Notes under the pieces: model-generated
Told to the model about the DNA's origin: nothing
Databases searched by the model: none
Seen by the model: only the letters and a program-made list of their open reading frames with translations
Position numbers and translations under genes: made by a program
Source: an uncultured Synechococcaceae cyanobacterium
Lineage (GTDB): Bacteria; Cyanobacteriota; Cyanobacteriia; PCC-6307; Cyanobiaceae
Assembly (NCBI GenBank): GCA_902537275.1
Contig: CACBAW010000002.1
Span: 1 to 62,647, forward strand
Reading direction: 5' to 3'
Length of the DNA stretch: 62,647 bases
Part shown: piece after piece, positions 33,570 to 43,118 of the stretch
Position numbering within the stretch: the first letter of the stretch is position 1
Layout of the letters: every line of letters begins with the position of its first letter

Positions 33570-35039
33570 TTAGAAATTATTTAGTGCTTCAGAAAAGCTT
33601 TTCCATAATTGATCTTGGTCTTCTAATCCAACTGATACTCTAATAAGGTGCGAGGGTAGACCAAAACTTTCAGCCCAATCCAACTCGTCATAATGAGCTA
33701 GTAAAACATAAGGACAAACTAGAGTAAATTTTGTACCTAAACTTGGTCCTTTAGATACTTGTAGAGAATCATAAAATTTCTTGGCTTTTTTCAATCCTCC
33801 ATTTAATTCAAATGATAATAAGCAGCCGTATCCTCCATCAGAAGTAAGTAAAGAATTAAAATTTGGACAATTTTCAGGATGGAAAATATTCTTAATCTCA
33901 CTATGAGTCTCTAATCTTTTTTTTAATTCTAAACATGCTTTATTTTGTTCAAAAACTCTTTGTTTTACATCTCTACTAACTTTCTCTAGATAAACTGTAT
34001 CTCCATCAGAAAGTGTTGGAAGATTAATCTCTTTTAATACATTTCTAAATTGATCAATCCATTTGCTTTTTGGATTTAGTATTAATGATCCGGCAAGAAT
34101 ATCACCACTACCTGAAAAAATTTTTGTAAGTGAAGTAAAAACTATATCTGCATGTTCTAGAGAATTAATATTTAAATTTGAACCAATTGTATCGTCAACA
34201 ATTAAGGGAATATTAAACTTTTTTGCTATTTTTGAAATTTTTTTAATGTTTACACATTTGAGCATTGGATTACTCGGTAGTTCAATAATTAATGCTGATG
34301 GATTTATGATTTTGATTTCTAATTCAATATCTGCGCAATTTTCTTCTGTAATTAACTTGGCTCCATGAAAAATATTCATTGGTAATTTAAGTACATCTAC
34401 ATATGGAAAACCAATTTGGAGTGTTGGTTTGGCTGGAAATAATTTATATATGATTTCTAATGATGTATGCAATGCAGACATTCCAGATGAAGTTAAGTGG
34501 ATATCATTAGAGTTAATTTTTGTAGATTTAGAAATTCTATTTTTTATTTTTTGAGAACATTCATTCACGTAAGATTTTGGAGGGCAATCTTCAAGACCTA
34601 GTTCTATAGCAGCAGCTCTTGAAGAGAGACCAAGACCAGTATGTTGCCAAAAATATTTTGCATAAATACTTCCTTCTTTTTCAGTAATTAAGAAAGCTAA
34701 ATTATCTCTTTTTTCTATAAATGAGAATTGTTCAGAAGTATTTCTATCAATGTATTTTTTAGCTTTAAAAGCTATTCTTTCATTCGGATATGGCCAGATA
34801 CTTTTATTGTTGTAGTAATTTTGTTTTTTTACTTTTTCGCATAATCTTTTCACTATGGGGTTTAGCCCGAATCGTGGGTAAATGGACTTCAATAAATTCA
34901 TACATTCTTGATCTTTTTCCTCGTAATTTATTACATCATTCCAAGTTGGTAATGCTACAGAAACAGCATGAATACTATCAGGAATTGCATATCCCAACTC
35001 TAAATTTTTCCATATAGGTTTTTTAAGTAAATCTCTCAA
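33570..35039 (-). CDS. Cys/Met metabolism PLP-dependent enzyme, long form (489 aa)
   Basis: A fold-type I PLP enzyme related to cystathionine gamma-synthase. The PLP lysine is in VFTSLTKIFSGSGDILAG (about residues 268-285), the conserved Asp in PLIVDDTIGSN, and the C-terminal ALIRVSVGLEDQD-like part reads HLIRVSVGLEDQDQLW. It carries about 100 extra N-terminal residues relative to the 387-aa enzyme and lacks the tight family motifs around the active site. Its TAA lies 3 bases after the start of the next minus gene's stop, so the two are probably one operon. Exact substrate uncertain. Confidence 0.82.
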   Translation of the reverse strand: MRDLLKKPIWKNLELGYAIPDSIHAVSVALPTWNDVINYEEKDQECMNLLKSIYPRFGLNPIVKRLCEKVKKQNYYNNKSIWPYPNERIAFKAKKYIDRNTSEQFSFIEKRDNLAFLITEKEGSIYAKYFWQHTGLGLSSRAAAIELGLEDCPPKSYVNECSQKIKNRISKSTKINSNDIHLTSSGMSALHTSLEIIYKLFPAKPTLQIGFPYVDVLKLPMNIFHGAKLITEENCADIELEIKIINPSALIIELPSNPMLKCVNIKKISKIAKKFNIPLIVDDTIGSNLNINSLEHADIVFTSLTKIFSGSGDILAGSLILNPKSKWIDQFRNVLKEINLPTLSDGDTVYLEKVSRDVKQRVFEQNKACLELKKRLETHSEIKNIFHPENCPNFNSLLTSDGGYGCLLSFELNGGLKKAKKFYDSLQVSKGPSLGTKFTLVCPYVLLAHYDELDWAESFGLPSHLIRVSVGLEDQDQLWKSFSEALNNF

Positions 35040-35042
35040 TTT

Positions 35043-36206
35043 TCAGAATTTATTTAAAGCAAATAAAATGTCCGAGATTAAATCGTTTGTATCTTCACAT
35101 CCAATTGATAATCTGACAAGAGCATCATCTATCCCTAGTAAATTTTTTGTTTTGTCATCAACAGAAGCATGAGTCATCGTTGCAGGGTGACAAATTAAAC
35201 TTTCAACTCCTCCAAGGCTTTCTGCTAGAGAGAAATATTTGAGAGATTTGCAAAATTTAAAAGTATTCTCTTTATTTAAATTTAATTTTAGGGTGATCAT
35301 TGAACCTCCAGATTTCATTTGCGATTTTGCTAAATTAAATTGCGGATGTTCTTGATTAAAAGGGTAAATTACTTTACTAATAATTTTATGATTACCTAAT
35401 TCTTCAGAAATAAATTCTGCACTTTTAGTTTGTTGTTCGATTCTTAAAGGAAGAGTTTTTACTCCTCTCGTAATGAGCCAACTATCAAAAGGAGATGGTT
35501 GAAGCCCGAGAGCTTTTTGAGAGAAAAGCATCTTACTATTCCATTCCTCATTATTTGTAAGTACTGCTCCGCCAAGTGCATCACTATGTCCATTAATGAA
35601 TTTTGTGGTGCTTACAAGCGATAGTGTTGCACCAAGGTCCAATGGTTTTTGAATAAGTGCAGTAGAGAAGGTATTGTCTACAACCACTGGTATTTCGAGT
35701 TTATTCGCTTCATCACAAATCGCCTTAATATCGAGTACCTTCAAAAGTGGATTAGTTGGACTTTCTAGCCATATCAAGGTTGGCTCGAATGTTGAAATCT
35801 TTTTGACATTATTTTCGTTTGTAAAATCTGTGTATAAAACTTCTAGTCCAAATTTCTTGAAAACTTTTTCGAACATCCTCACTGTACAACCATAGAGATT
35901 TGACTCGCAGAGTATCTTGTCACCTGATTTCAGTGTTGATGAAATTGCAGTTACCGCGCTAATTCCAGATCCAAAAACTGTACAGTATTTACAATCTTCT
36001 ATTGATTTAAGGATGTTTTCTAGAATTCTAAAGTTGGGATTGCCTGATCTGGTGTAGTCGAAATTATCTTTATTTCCATGTTTGAAAGTAGATGTAGAAA
36101 AAATAGGAGGCATAACGCTTCCAGTTTCTTCAGCAAATGTTTCCCCATGGTGAATAGATAAGGTCTTAAAACCTGGCTTTTTTATATTATTTTCCTTATT
36201 TCCCAT
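35043..36206 (-). CDS. metB: cystathionine gamma-synthase / beta-lyase family enzyme
   Basis: A 387-aa PLP enzyme. SIHHGETFAEETGSVMPPIF at the N-terminus, NPTFRILE-like motif (NPNFRILE), PVVVDNTFSTALIQKPLDLG, and the PLP lysine in SLVSTTKFINGHSDALGG are all family marks, as is the end SLGGVESLICHPATMTHASV and VRLSIGCEDTNDL. It acts in transsulfuration between cysteine and homocysteine; synthase versus lyase cannot be settled from sequence alone. Confidence 0.88.
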   Translation of the reverse strand: MGNKENNIKKPGFKTLSIHHGETFAEETGSVMPPIFSTSTFKHGNKDNFDYTRSGNPNFRILENILKSIEDCKYCTVFGSGISAVTAISSTLKSGDKILCESNLYGCTVRMFEKVFKKFGLEVLYTDFTNENNVKKISTFEPTLIWLESPTNPLLKVLDIKAICDEANKLEIPVVVDNTFSTALIQKPLDLGATLSLVSTTKFINGHSDALGGAVLTNNEEWNSKMLFSQKALGLQPSPFDSWLITRGVKTLPLRIEQQTKSAEFISEELGNHKIISKVIYPFNQEHPQFNLAKSQMKSGGSMITLKLNLNKENTFKFCKSLKYFSLAESLGGVESLICHPATMTHASVDDKTKNLLGIDDALVRLSIGCEDTNDLISDILFALNKF

Positions 36207-36230
36207 TATTTTTTAAAAATAAGAATTAAA

Positions 36231-36263
36231 TTAAATCTCTCACTTTTTAAAAGAGAGATTTAA
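36231..36263 (-). terminator. terminator between rpsD and metB
   Basis: TTAAATCTCTC and GAGAGATTTAA form an 11-bp perfect stem with an 11-base A/T loop, flanked by T-rich sequence on the minus strand. It lies 21 bases after the end of rpsD. Confidence 0.7.
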
Positions 36264-36283
36264 TAATCCAAAGAAAGGTAGTA

Positions 36284-36892
36284 TTAAACTTTTCTTGAAT
36301 AATATTCAACAACTAGTAGTTCGTTTATTTCAAGAGCCACCCACTCTCTGTCGCATTTCCCATTTATTTTTCCCGTTAATTTTGGCTTGTCTAAATCAAG
36401 ATGAGGTGGGACATTTGCTAAGCCAGGGAATTCTATATTACCTTCTACAAGTTTTTTGCTTGCTTTGTTTTCTTTAATTCCGATTACATCGCCTGATTTG
36501 CATTGATAACCAGCAATATCAAGAACCTTTCCATTAACGGTTACATGGCCATGATTTACTAATTGTCTTGAGCCTGGAATGGTGCCTCCAAAACCCAATC
36601 TAAAACAAACATTATCAAGTCTGTTTTCTAAAAGTCTTAGTAGGTTAGTACCTGTAGATCCTTCTTGAGCTCTAGCTTTTTTCACATAACGTACTAGTTG
36701 TTTTTCAGAAACTCCATAATTAAACCTAAGTTTCTGCTTTTCTTCTAGACGAATTGCATATTCTGATCGCTTGCGACGGGCTTGGCCGTGCTGACCTGGA
36801 GGATTAGACTTCTTTGAAGCTTTCCTGGTGAGACCTGGTAGTTCTCCCAAGCGACGCGTAACCCTTAATCTGGGGCCGCGGTATCTTGACAT
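36284..36892 (-). CDS. rpsD: 30S ribosomal protein S4
   Basis: A 202-aa primary assembly protein of the small subunit. It starts [20 protein letters not shown], continues with a basic [20 protein letters not shown] segment, and its S4 RNA-binding domain is visible as [20 protein letters not shown] and [20 protein letters not shown]. It is divergent from yidD and is followed by a terminator, so it is a single-gene unit. Confidence 0.98.
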   Translation of the reverse strand: MSRYRGPRLRVTRRLGELPGLTRKASKKSNPPGQHGQARRKRSEYAIRLEEKQKLRFNYGVSEKQLVRYVKKARAQEGSTGTNLLRLLENRLDNVCFRLGFGGTIPGSRQLVNHGHVTVNGKVLDIAGYQCKSGDVIGIKENKASKKLVEGNIEFPGLANVPPHLDLDKPKLTGKINGKCDREWVALEINELLVVEYYSRKV

Positions 36893-36987
36893 AATTTTAA
36901 ATTAAATAGAAAATTGCAATAAATTGGATAATTGATTAAATTCAATTAAACTAATTACTACTGGAAATATTATTTTACATCATTAAA

Positions 36988-37224
36988 GTGTTCAAAACTA
37001 TTAATAAATCAATTACTTCTATACTTCTTTTTATGATTTCGTTTTATCAAAAGTGGTTTTCTCCTTTTTTTGGACCAAGATGCAGATTTATTCCAAGTTG
37101 CAGCTCTTATGGATACGAGGCAATTACTAGACATGGTCCTTGGAAGGGAGGGTGGTTAACTTTAAAAAGATTAAGCAGATGTCATCCTTTAACTCCCTGT
37201 GGATGTGACCCTGTGCCTGACTAA
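36988..37224 (+). CDS. yidD: membrane protein insertion efficiency factor YidD
   Basis: A 78-aa protein with a hydrophobic N-terminal helix, then [20 protein letters not shown] and [18 protein letters not shown], the YidD/Haemolytic core with conserved Cys. [14 protein letters not shown] is the usual end. It assists YidC-dependent insertion. The start is GTG 36988. The next gene begins 4 bases after the stop. Confidence 0.93.
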   Translation: MFKTINKSITSILLFMISFYQKWFSPFFGPRCRFIPSCSSYGYEAITRHGPWKGGWLTLKRLSRCHPLTPCGCDPVPD

Positions 37225-37228
37225 ATGA

Positions 37229-37531
37229 ATGAAAATATTTATTTTTGTTAGGCAGGGATGTTGCCTTTGTGATTCATTAAAAAACAAACTGGCAAAAATA
37301 AATCTTAATGAGTTATTCCCTAATCTAGAGGAGCTTAAAGAAATTGATATTGATAGGGTCGATTTATATAAAGATAAATTTAAAAAATATGATTATGAAG
37401 TACCTGTTATTGCTGTTGAAAGAATTAGGTCCGAGGAAATCATAGAATTGCCTCGCATTTCTCCAAGATTAAAAGATGATCAATTAAAGAATTGGTTTCA
37501 AAAAAATATTAGTACCATTCTGGAGAAATAA
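37229..37531 (+). CDS. glutaredoxin-like protein (DUF836 type)
   Basis: A 100-aa thioredoxin-fold protein. KIFIFVRQGCCLCDSLKNKL holds a CxxC site (GCCLCD, residues 10-15), and the cis-proline region is YEVPVIAVERI. It probably reduces disulfides; the partner is unknown. It is 4 bases after yidD and 9 bases before murE. Confidence 0.82.
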   Translation: MKIFIFVRQGCCLCDSLKNKLAKINLNELFPNLEELKEIDIDRVDLYKDKFKKYDYEVPVIAVERIRSEEIIELPRISPRLKDDQLKNWFQKNISTILEK

Positions 37532-37540
37532 TTTTTTTAT

Positions 37541-39076
37541 ATGAGATCTATAAAATTACATAAACTTTTAGATTTGGTAGGAATTATTCCTTCATCAAAT
37601 CTTATCGATCAAGATATCAATAATATTTCTTTTAACTCTAAAGAAGTACAAAAAGGAACTTTATTTTTAGGAATGCCTGGTTTAAATGTTGATGGAGGAA
37701 AATTTTGTATTGAGGCAATTGAAAATGGCGCAGAGGCTGCCATTATTGGCCCTGCTGCAAAAAAGAAAATTGGATCTATTGATCGAAAAAGGATTTTGGT
37801 TTTAGAGGATAATTTAGATTATATTTTTGGTCAAATAGTCGCTGAGTTTTGGAATAGGCCTTCAAGAAAACTTAAACTTATTGGTGTTACTGGTACAAAT
37901 GGAAAAACGACAATTACTTTCTTATTGGAATACCTTTTAAAAAAATTAGGGAAAAAGACTGCATTATTTGGGACCTTGTTTAATAGATGGCCTGGCTTCT
38001 CAGAAGTTGCTTCTCATACAACTGATTTCGCTGATAAACTTCAAAAGAAATTAAATGCTGCTGTTGAGGCAGAATCTGAATTCGCGATATTAGAAGTAAG
38101 TTCTCATTCTATTGCTCAAAAGAGGATATCAGGATGCGAATTTGAGGCGGCTATTTTTACTAATTTAACTCAAGATCATCTTGATTATCACTCAGATATG
38201 GAATCTTATTTTCAAACAAAAAGAAAATTGTTTTTACCACCTTATTTAATAGAAAAGGATGGAATTTCTGTATTAAATCACGATGACCCTTGGATATCTA
38301 AATTATCATCTGATCTTGAAAAAAGATCTTCATTAGTGTCTACAAAGATTACTGAAAGTGAATTTAAAAATCATGATTTTTTTTTCGTAACAGATAAAAA
38401 ATTTACTGAAAATGGCTCAACCTGCATTTTTCATACACCCAAGGAAAAAATTCAACTTTTTGTTCCACTCGTTGGAGAATTTAATTTAATGAATGCGATT
38501 CAAGCAATAACAATTTTGTATAAACTTAATTTTTCTTTAAAAGATCTATCAAAGTTAATACGATCTTTCCCTGGCGCTCCTGGGCGAATGGAGAAAATAG
38601 AAATTGATAATGATGACGTTTCAAGATCACTCCCAACAGTAATTGTTGATTATGCCCACACTCCTGATGGATTAAAAAAAGTTTTGCAATCAATTAAAAA
38701 ACTTTGTAAGGGAAAACTCATTACTGTTTTTGGCTGTGGAGGAGATCGAGATCTTGGTAAAAGGCCTTTAATGGGATCAATAGCTGAAGAGTTTTCTGAT
38801 CAACTTTTTATAACTTCAGATAATCCAAGATCAGAAGAACCCCAAAAGATAGTAAATGATATTTTGATGGGTATAAAAAAAAGAGAAAAAATAACAATTG
38901 AGATTGATAGATTTAAAGCAATAAATGAATCTATTAAATTTGCCAATAAAGAAGATATTGTTTTAATTGCAGGAAAAGGACATGAAGACTACCAAATTCT
39001 CAATGATAAAGTTATTAATTTTGATGATAGAAAAATAGCTTATAAATTATTAAAAGAAAAAAGAAAATCTCAATAA
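37541..39076 (+). CDS. murE: UDP-MurNAc-L-Ala-D-Glu:meso-diaminopimelate ligase
   Basis: A 511-aa Mur ligase. The ATP-binding motif GVTGTNGKTTITFLLEYLL is at about residues 112-130, EVSSHSIAQKRISGCEFEAA and FTNLTQDHLDYHSDME follow, and the DNPRSEEP motif (about 426-433) shows meso-diaminopimelate as substrate. It adds the third residue of the peptidoglycan stem peptide in the cytosol. It lies with yidD and the glutaredoxin-like gene in one + strand run. Confidence 0.96.
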   Translation: MRSIKLHKLLDLVGIIPSSNLIDQDINNISFNSKEVQKGTLFLGMPGLNVDGGKFCIEAIENGAEAAIIGPAAKKKIGSIDRKRILVLEDNLDYIFGQIVAEFWNRPSRKLKLIGVTGTNGKTTITFLLEYLLKKLGKKTALFGTLFNRWPGFSEVASHTTDFADKLQKKLNAAVEAESEFAILEVSSHSIAQKRISGCEFEAAIFTNLTQDHLDYHSDMESYFQTKRKLFLPPYLIEKDGISVLNHDDPWISKLSSDLEKRSSLVSTKITESEFKNHDFFFVTDKKFTENGSTCIFHTPKEKIQLFVPLVGEFNLMNAIQAITILYKLNFSLKDLSKLIRSFPGAPGRMEKIEIDNDDVSRSLPTVIVDYAHTPDGLKKVLQSIKKLCKGKLITVFGCGGDRDLGKRPLMGSIAEEFSDQLFITSDNPRSEEPQKIVNDILMGIKKREKITIEIDRFKAINESIKFANKEDIVLIAGKGHEDYQILNDKVINFDDRKIAYKLLKEKRKSQ

Positions 39077-39157
39077 AATTTCCTAATCAATTAAGATAGA
39101 TCTTTACGCAAATCACAGGAAAAGTTTCTTAGAATTGATTGAGTTATTTTTAATAAA

Positions 39158-39862
39158 ATGAAAGGCTTAGCCTTAGTTGTAGGCGCAGGTGGAATTGGAA
39201 CCCAAATAGCTAAAGATCTGAGTGAAAGTGAAAAAGATTTAGAAGTTGTTTTGTGCGGAAGAAAAAGTGAATTTAATTCTTTTTGGGAATTAGATATAGA
39301 GGATTCTCAATCCCTTTTACAGTTGAAAAATAAAATATCAAATCAGCCTTCAAAATTAAGGCTAGTTGTTAATGCTACAGGTAGACTTCATAGTGATTCT
39401 CTTCAACCAGAAAAAAGATTACAACATCTTGATAAAAAAAATATGATGGAAAGTTTTTCAATAAACGCCTTTTCTCCTATTTTATTAGCTAAAGCGATTG
39501 AAGAATTTATACCAAAAGATTTGGATTTTAATTTTGCAAGTATAAGTGCAAGAGTTGGTAGCATTGGAGATAATCAAACTGGAGGTTGGTATTCATATAG
39601 AGCTGCAAAATCTGCGCAAAATCAGTTTTTTAAATCTCTAAGTATTGAATGGGCTAGACGTTTCCCAAAGGCTACTATCACATTGCTTCATCCAGGAACA
39701 GTAGATACTGATCTATCTAGACCTTTTCATAAATTTGTTCCAGAACATAAATTATTTAGTAAAGAAAAATCCTCCCAATTCTTGATCAATATTATTAAAA
39801 ATCAATCCCCAGAATCTACTGGAAAATTTATTGCATGGGATAGCTCAGAGATACCTTGGTAA
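39158..39862 (+). CDS. short-chain dehydrogenase/reductase
   Basis: A 234-aa classical SDR-type protein. The NAD(P) motif is LVVGAGGIGTQIAKDL (about residues 5-20), NATGRLH follows, the catalytic Ser lies in ASISARVGSIGDN (about 128-140) and YSYRAAKSAQNQF supplies the YxxxK (about 147-159). It most resembles C-factor-like SDRs. Substrate unknown. Confidence 0.88.
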   Translation: MKGLALVVGAGGIGTQIAKDLSESEKDLEVVLCGRKSEFNSFWELDIEDSQSLLQLKNKISNQPSKLRLVVNATGRLHSDSLQPEKRLQHLDKKNMMESFSINAFSPILLAKAIEEFIPKDLDFNFASISARVGSIGDNQTGGWYSYRAAKSAQNQFFKSLSIEWARRFPKATITLLHPGTVDTDLSRPFHKFVPEHKLFSKEKSSQFLINIIKNQSPESTGKFIAWDSSEIPW

Positions 39863-39876
39863 ATCAAGTTTTATGC

Positions 39877-39951
39877 TTAAATTCCTAGAGCTTTAAGCCA
39901 CTCATCTTTAGTACCTTTTTCAATCATTTTATAAATCTTTGCAGCGGGCAT
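39877..39951 (-). CDS. short conserved-looking ORF or gene fragment (24 aa)
   Basis: The minus frame reads SKLEPLKVLEKRLRMPAAKI then YKMIEKGTKDEWLKALGI and TAA. Only the last 24 residues follow an ATG (39951), but the coding pattern extends upstream to about 39995, right before the ATG of the 302-aa + gene at 39998. It may be a small protein gene whose start has been lost, or the tail of a gene truncated by whatever brought in the neighbour. Confidence 0.4.
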   Translation of the reverse strand: MPAAKIYKMIEKGTKDEWLKALGI

Positions 39952-39997
39952 CCTTAAACGTTTTTCTAGTACTTTTAGAGGTTCAAGTTTAGATAGA

Positions 39998-40906
39998 ATG
40001 AAAGAGCATCAAGGTGGTAATCCTAGATCACTAAATGAGAGATATGTTTTGAGCACATTGGCGGATATTTCTAAATTAGAAAGTACTTTGCATAATTCAT
40101 TTTCTACAAAACGTGTCAGAGATGAGAGGTTTATAACTGATGGAGGAAATATAGATCCTTTTGTAGAGAAAGCTAAAGAAATCAATTCGTCTCTAGAGCA
40201 ACAAATACCTCTTATTTTATCTAGTATTGAACTTGAATCAAAGGAAGATAACGGAGAAGAAAAGAAATCATGTAGCGAATCTGAAGATTTGCATAATCTA
40301 CTAAAGCAAGAAGAACTAATATTGAATGATTTGAATCAGAGTAAGGAAATTATTGACTATAAATTGAGGCATCTTGGTGGTGATGTTTTAACTGGAATTG
40401 ATGGGATAGGATATTTTAAATTTACAACTCCATCAATTCGATTTGATGATAAGAAATTCATTGAGGAAAATGCAGATTTAGCAATGAAGATTGGTAATTA
40501 TAAAATTTCTCCATCTTTTAGTATTAGGAAAAAGCCTAAGAAAATAAAAAATAATGAGCTAGAGATACTCAAGGATAGTTATGAGTCGAAGAGAAAGTTA
40601 TCAAAATCGTTTCATATAATGGAGAGAAATGAATCCTCTGAAGCTTTGCTTTTAGATTGGTTAGAGATTCATAGGAAAATTCAACCTCATGAAATTCAGA
40701 AAAAATATTTGCTATTAAGACTGAAGTCACTTACAGGAGAGTTCAGTGGTATAGAAAATATTTGTTCATGGAAACGTAAGAAGAAGTTAAAGGTTTCTAA
40801 GACTGATGTTGAATCTCATAACCCAGATTTAGTATCAAATTATCTTGTAAAATCTCAACCTTCCTTGAGGTTTTACTTGAATGATTTCAGGCCATACAAT
40901 TTTTAA
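39998..40906 (+). CDS. hypothetical protein, 302 aa, C-terminal NICSWKRK domain
   Basis: A charged, probably helical protein: an N-terminal part rich in Glu/Ser, then DYKLRHLGGDVLTGIDGIGY, a basic linker (FSIRKKPKKIKNN) and a C-terminal domain at residues 251-302, GIENICSWKRK...SKTD...RFYLNDFRPYNF. This last domain is also in the protein at 15499-15942, there near the N-terminus. The role is unknown. Codon use is similar to the neighbours. A terminator-like hairpin follows at 40943. Confidence 0.65.
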   Translation: MKEHQGGNPRSLNERYVLSTLADISKLESTLHNSFSTKRVRDERFITDGGNIDPFVEKAKEINSSLEQQIPLILSSIELESKEDNGEEKKSCSESEDLHNLLKQEELILNDLNQSKEIIDYKLRHLGGDVLTGIDGIGYFKFTTPSIRFDDKKFIEENADLAMKIGNYKISPSFSIRKKPKKIKNNELEILKDSYESKRKLSKSFHIMERNESSEALLLDWLEIHRKIQPHEIQKKYLLLRLKSLTGEFSGIENICSWKRKKKLKVSKTDVESHNPDLVSNYLVKSQPSLRFYLNDFRPYNF

Positions 40907-40942
40907 AAGGTAATTTGTTCAGAATTTAATATATTTCTATCC

Positions 40943-40970
40943 AAGCCCTCACTAATGTGTGGGTTTCTTT
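40943..40970 (+). terminator. probable rho-independent terminator
   Basis: GCCCTCAC and GTGTGGGT pair with one mismatch around a TAAT loop, followed by TTCTTTCT. It lies about 40 bases after the 302-aa gene. Confidence 0.6.
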
Positions 40971-41022
40971 CTGAATTTTCTAAACTAAATCACAATAAGA
41001 AAGCTGTTCTGTTAATTTTCTC

Positions 41023-42210
41023 TTAATCAATTGAATAAGCTAAAGTTTTTTTTATTTCTTTAACAAGTAAATCAATCTCTGCTTCTGTAGTCATTTGATG
41101 TACGCATGCTCTAAACCATTTTGGATCTTCTAAAACTCTAATCCAAATTTTCTTTTCTCCAAGTTTCTTTACATATTTATCCTTATCTTTAATATTTTCG
41201 ATATTAAAACTAACAATCCCATTTAAATATTTTTTTTCTAAAACTAATTCAACCCCCTTTGATTGATTTAATTCATCCCAAAGTTTTCCACTTAATTTTT
41301 TGATGTTTTTGTTTTTTTCTTTTTCATGGCAGTCTTTATCCAAAAGATCTAAAGAATTTCGAAGCCCAGCAAGTAAAGGAATACAAGAGGTAGCTATTTC
41401 AAATTTCCTTGCATCATCATGAAAAAGATTATCTGAAGGTTCATAAATGCCTTGTTCTTTTTTTAATGATTTCCAACCAATTATTGTTGGATCTGTTTCA
41501 TGAATAAATTTATCTGAGACATAAATGGCTCCAAGTCCTTCTGGTCCACATGCCCATTTATGAGATGTTATTGAATATAAATCAGAATAAAAAACTTCTT
41601 TTTCAATATTTATGTGCCCAAAGGTTTGAGCACCATCAACAAGTAAATAAGAATTTTCTCGATTATTTTTTAATTCGATAGAAATTTTTTTTAAAGGAAT
41701 CTTATATCCAAAGTTCCATAAAATATGAGAAATAATTAGGATCTTAGTCTTAGTATTTAGATTTTTCAAAATCTCTAAAATTATATTTTCATCGTTTAGA
41801 TTTTTAATTTTTTGGATTGGCAAAATTTTGAATATTAACTTATTTCTTCTGCAAAATTCTCGACTTGCAGCCACTACTCCAGGATGTTCACAGTCACTTA
41901 TTAATAACTCTTCTCCCTCTTCTACTTTTATTCCCCAAAAGGGTAAAATCATACCAGAAGAGATGTTTTCGGTTAAAGCGACATTCTTTGAATTGACACC
42001 TAATTTTTGCGCAATGATTCTTTTTGTGGTTAATATTTCTTTGTAAATAAAAGGCCAAATATCATTGGTAAATGGTCCTAAATCTTGGATAATTTCCCAA
42101 GTTTTAAATATTGCTTCTAGAGAAGATTTTGGTAATGGTCCTTGACCACCATAGTTGAAATAATACTTATTTTTTAATGCTGGTATTTGATCTCTTAGAT
42201 TATTTCTCAT
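41023..42210 (-). CDS. class V aminotransferase, NifS/cysteine-lyase-like
   Basis: A 395-aa fold-type I PLP enzyme. KYYFNYGGQGPLPKSSLEAI begins it, LLVDGAQTFGHINIE holds the conserved Asp/Gln/His, and the PLP lysine is in YSITSHKWACGPEGLGAIYV (about residues 213-232). The end ACVHQMTTEAEIDLLVKEI is the class V tail. It resembles the cyanobacterial cystine C-S lyase/isopenicillin epimerase-like branch more than IscS. The substrate is not certain. It follows the ArsM-like gene on the same strand with a 36-base gap. Confidence 0.82.
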   Translation of the reverse strand: MRNNLRDQIPALKNKYYFNYGGQGPLPKSSLEAIFKTWEIIQDLGPFTNDIWPFIYKEILTTKRIIAQKLGVNSKNVALTENISSGMILPFWGIKVEEGEELLISDCEHPGVVAASREFCRRNKLIFKILPIQKIKNLNDENIILEILKNLNTKTKILIISHILWNFGYKIPLKKISIELKNNRENSYLLVDGAQTFGHINIEKEVFYSDLYSITSHKWACGPEGLGAIYVSDKFIHETDPTIIGWKSLKKEQGIYEPSDNLFHDDARKFEIATSCIPLLAGLRNSLDLLDKDCHEKEKNKNIKKLSGKLWDELNQSKGVELVLEKKYLNGIVSFNIENIKDKDKYVKKLGEKKIWIRVLEDPKWFRACVHQMTTEAEIDLLVKEIKKTLAYSID

Positions 42211-42246
42211 GAAAATTTAAGTTATATTTTTAAACTCTTGAATTTT

Positions 42247-43041
42247 TTAAATATTGCCTACTAAAGTTACTGTTCTAAATTCTATATCCTCAATTACTTT
42301 CCAAGGTTCAGCACTCCTTTCTGCAAATTCTAAATTTTTAAATCCTAATTCTTTAAAGTCACTTATAAAGTCTGGTTCATACCATGCTCCACTAATACAT
42401 CCTGTCCATAGATCATGATCATTTTGCAATCTTAAAGGAACTTTTTTGTTAGAGACAATATCGCTAATTGCAATTCTTCCATTATCGTTTAAAACTCTTT
42501 TTATATTTCTTAGGAGGTTATTTCTAGATTCTGGACTTACCAAGTTTAAAACGCAATTACTTAAAATAATATCAACTGATTTGTCGGCGATTAATGGACT
42601 TAAATCTTTATCTAATTCATCAAGTTTTTCAATTGAACCTTCTAGAAATTCTGTATTGTTGAAACCTATATTTTTTGTAACTTCTTTAGAGGCTGATCTA
42701 GATAAAGAAAGCATATCAGGATTCTGATCAACTCCAATAACTTTCCCTTCTTTCCCAACAATTTGGGCACAAATAAAAGCATTTTTGCCGCTACCACTTC
42801 CAAGATCCAGGACTATATCATTTTTTTGAACATATTTAGTTGGATCCCCACATCCATAGTCTCTTTCTATAACCTCTTGAGGAATTGCTTCAAGTAAAAT
42901 GGGATTAAACCCAACTGGTGTGCAAAGACAACTTTCTTTTTCTAGTGCGGCTGAACCATATCTTTCTTGAATCGCATCTTTATGATCGAATTGATTAGAT
43001 GCTTTATTAGATGTGGTTGTATTACAGCAACTTTCAGACAT
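42247..43041 (-). CDS. ArsM-like SAM methyltransferase
   Basis: A 264-aa class I methyltransferase. The SAM motif is VLDLGSGSGKNAFICAQIVG (about residues 78-97), and conserved cysteines lie in ESCLCTPVGF, SNCVLNLVSPE and the arsenite-methyltransferase-like LWTGCISGAWYEPDF. The N-terminal CC (MSESCCNTTT) also recalls ArsM. It may methylate arsenite, but cyanobacterial relatives are diverse. It is followed by the NifS-like gene; a bidirectional terminator lies upstream. Confidence 0.8.
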   Translation of the reverse strand: MSESCCNTTTSNKASNQFDHKDAIQERYGSAALEKESCLCTPVGFNPILLEAIPQEVIERDYGCGDPTKYVQKNDIVLDLGSGSGKNAFICAQIVGKEGKVIGVDQNPDMLSLSRSASKEVTKNIGFNNTEFLEGSIEKLDELDKDLSPLIADKSVDIILSNCVLNLVSPESRNNLLRNIKRVLNDNGRIAISDIVSNKKVPLRLQNDHDLWTGCISGAWYEPDFISDFKELGFKNLEFAERSAEPWKVIEDIEFRTVTLVGNI

Positions 43042-43073
43042 ATTTTTTAAAGGACTTACGATAAATATAGCCC

Positions 43074-43106
43074 AAAAAAAAAGCCCCTGAAAAGGGGCTT
43101 TTTTAT
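43074..43106 (-). terminator. strong bidirectional terminator
   Basis: AAAAAAAGCCCC TGAAAA GGGGCTTTTTT, with A and T runs on either side, works in both directions. It ends the DUF4278 transcript on the minus strand and insulates the methyltransferase gene. Confidence 0.9.
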
Positions 43107-43118
43107 TGTTTAATTAAA

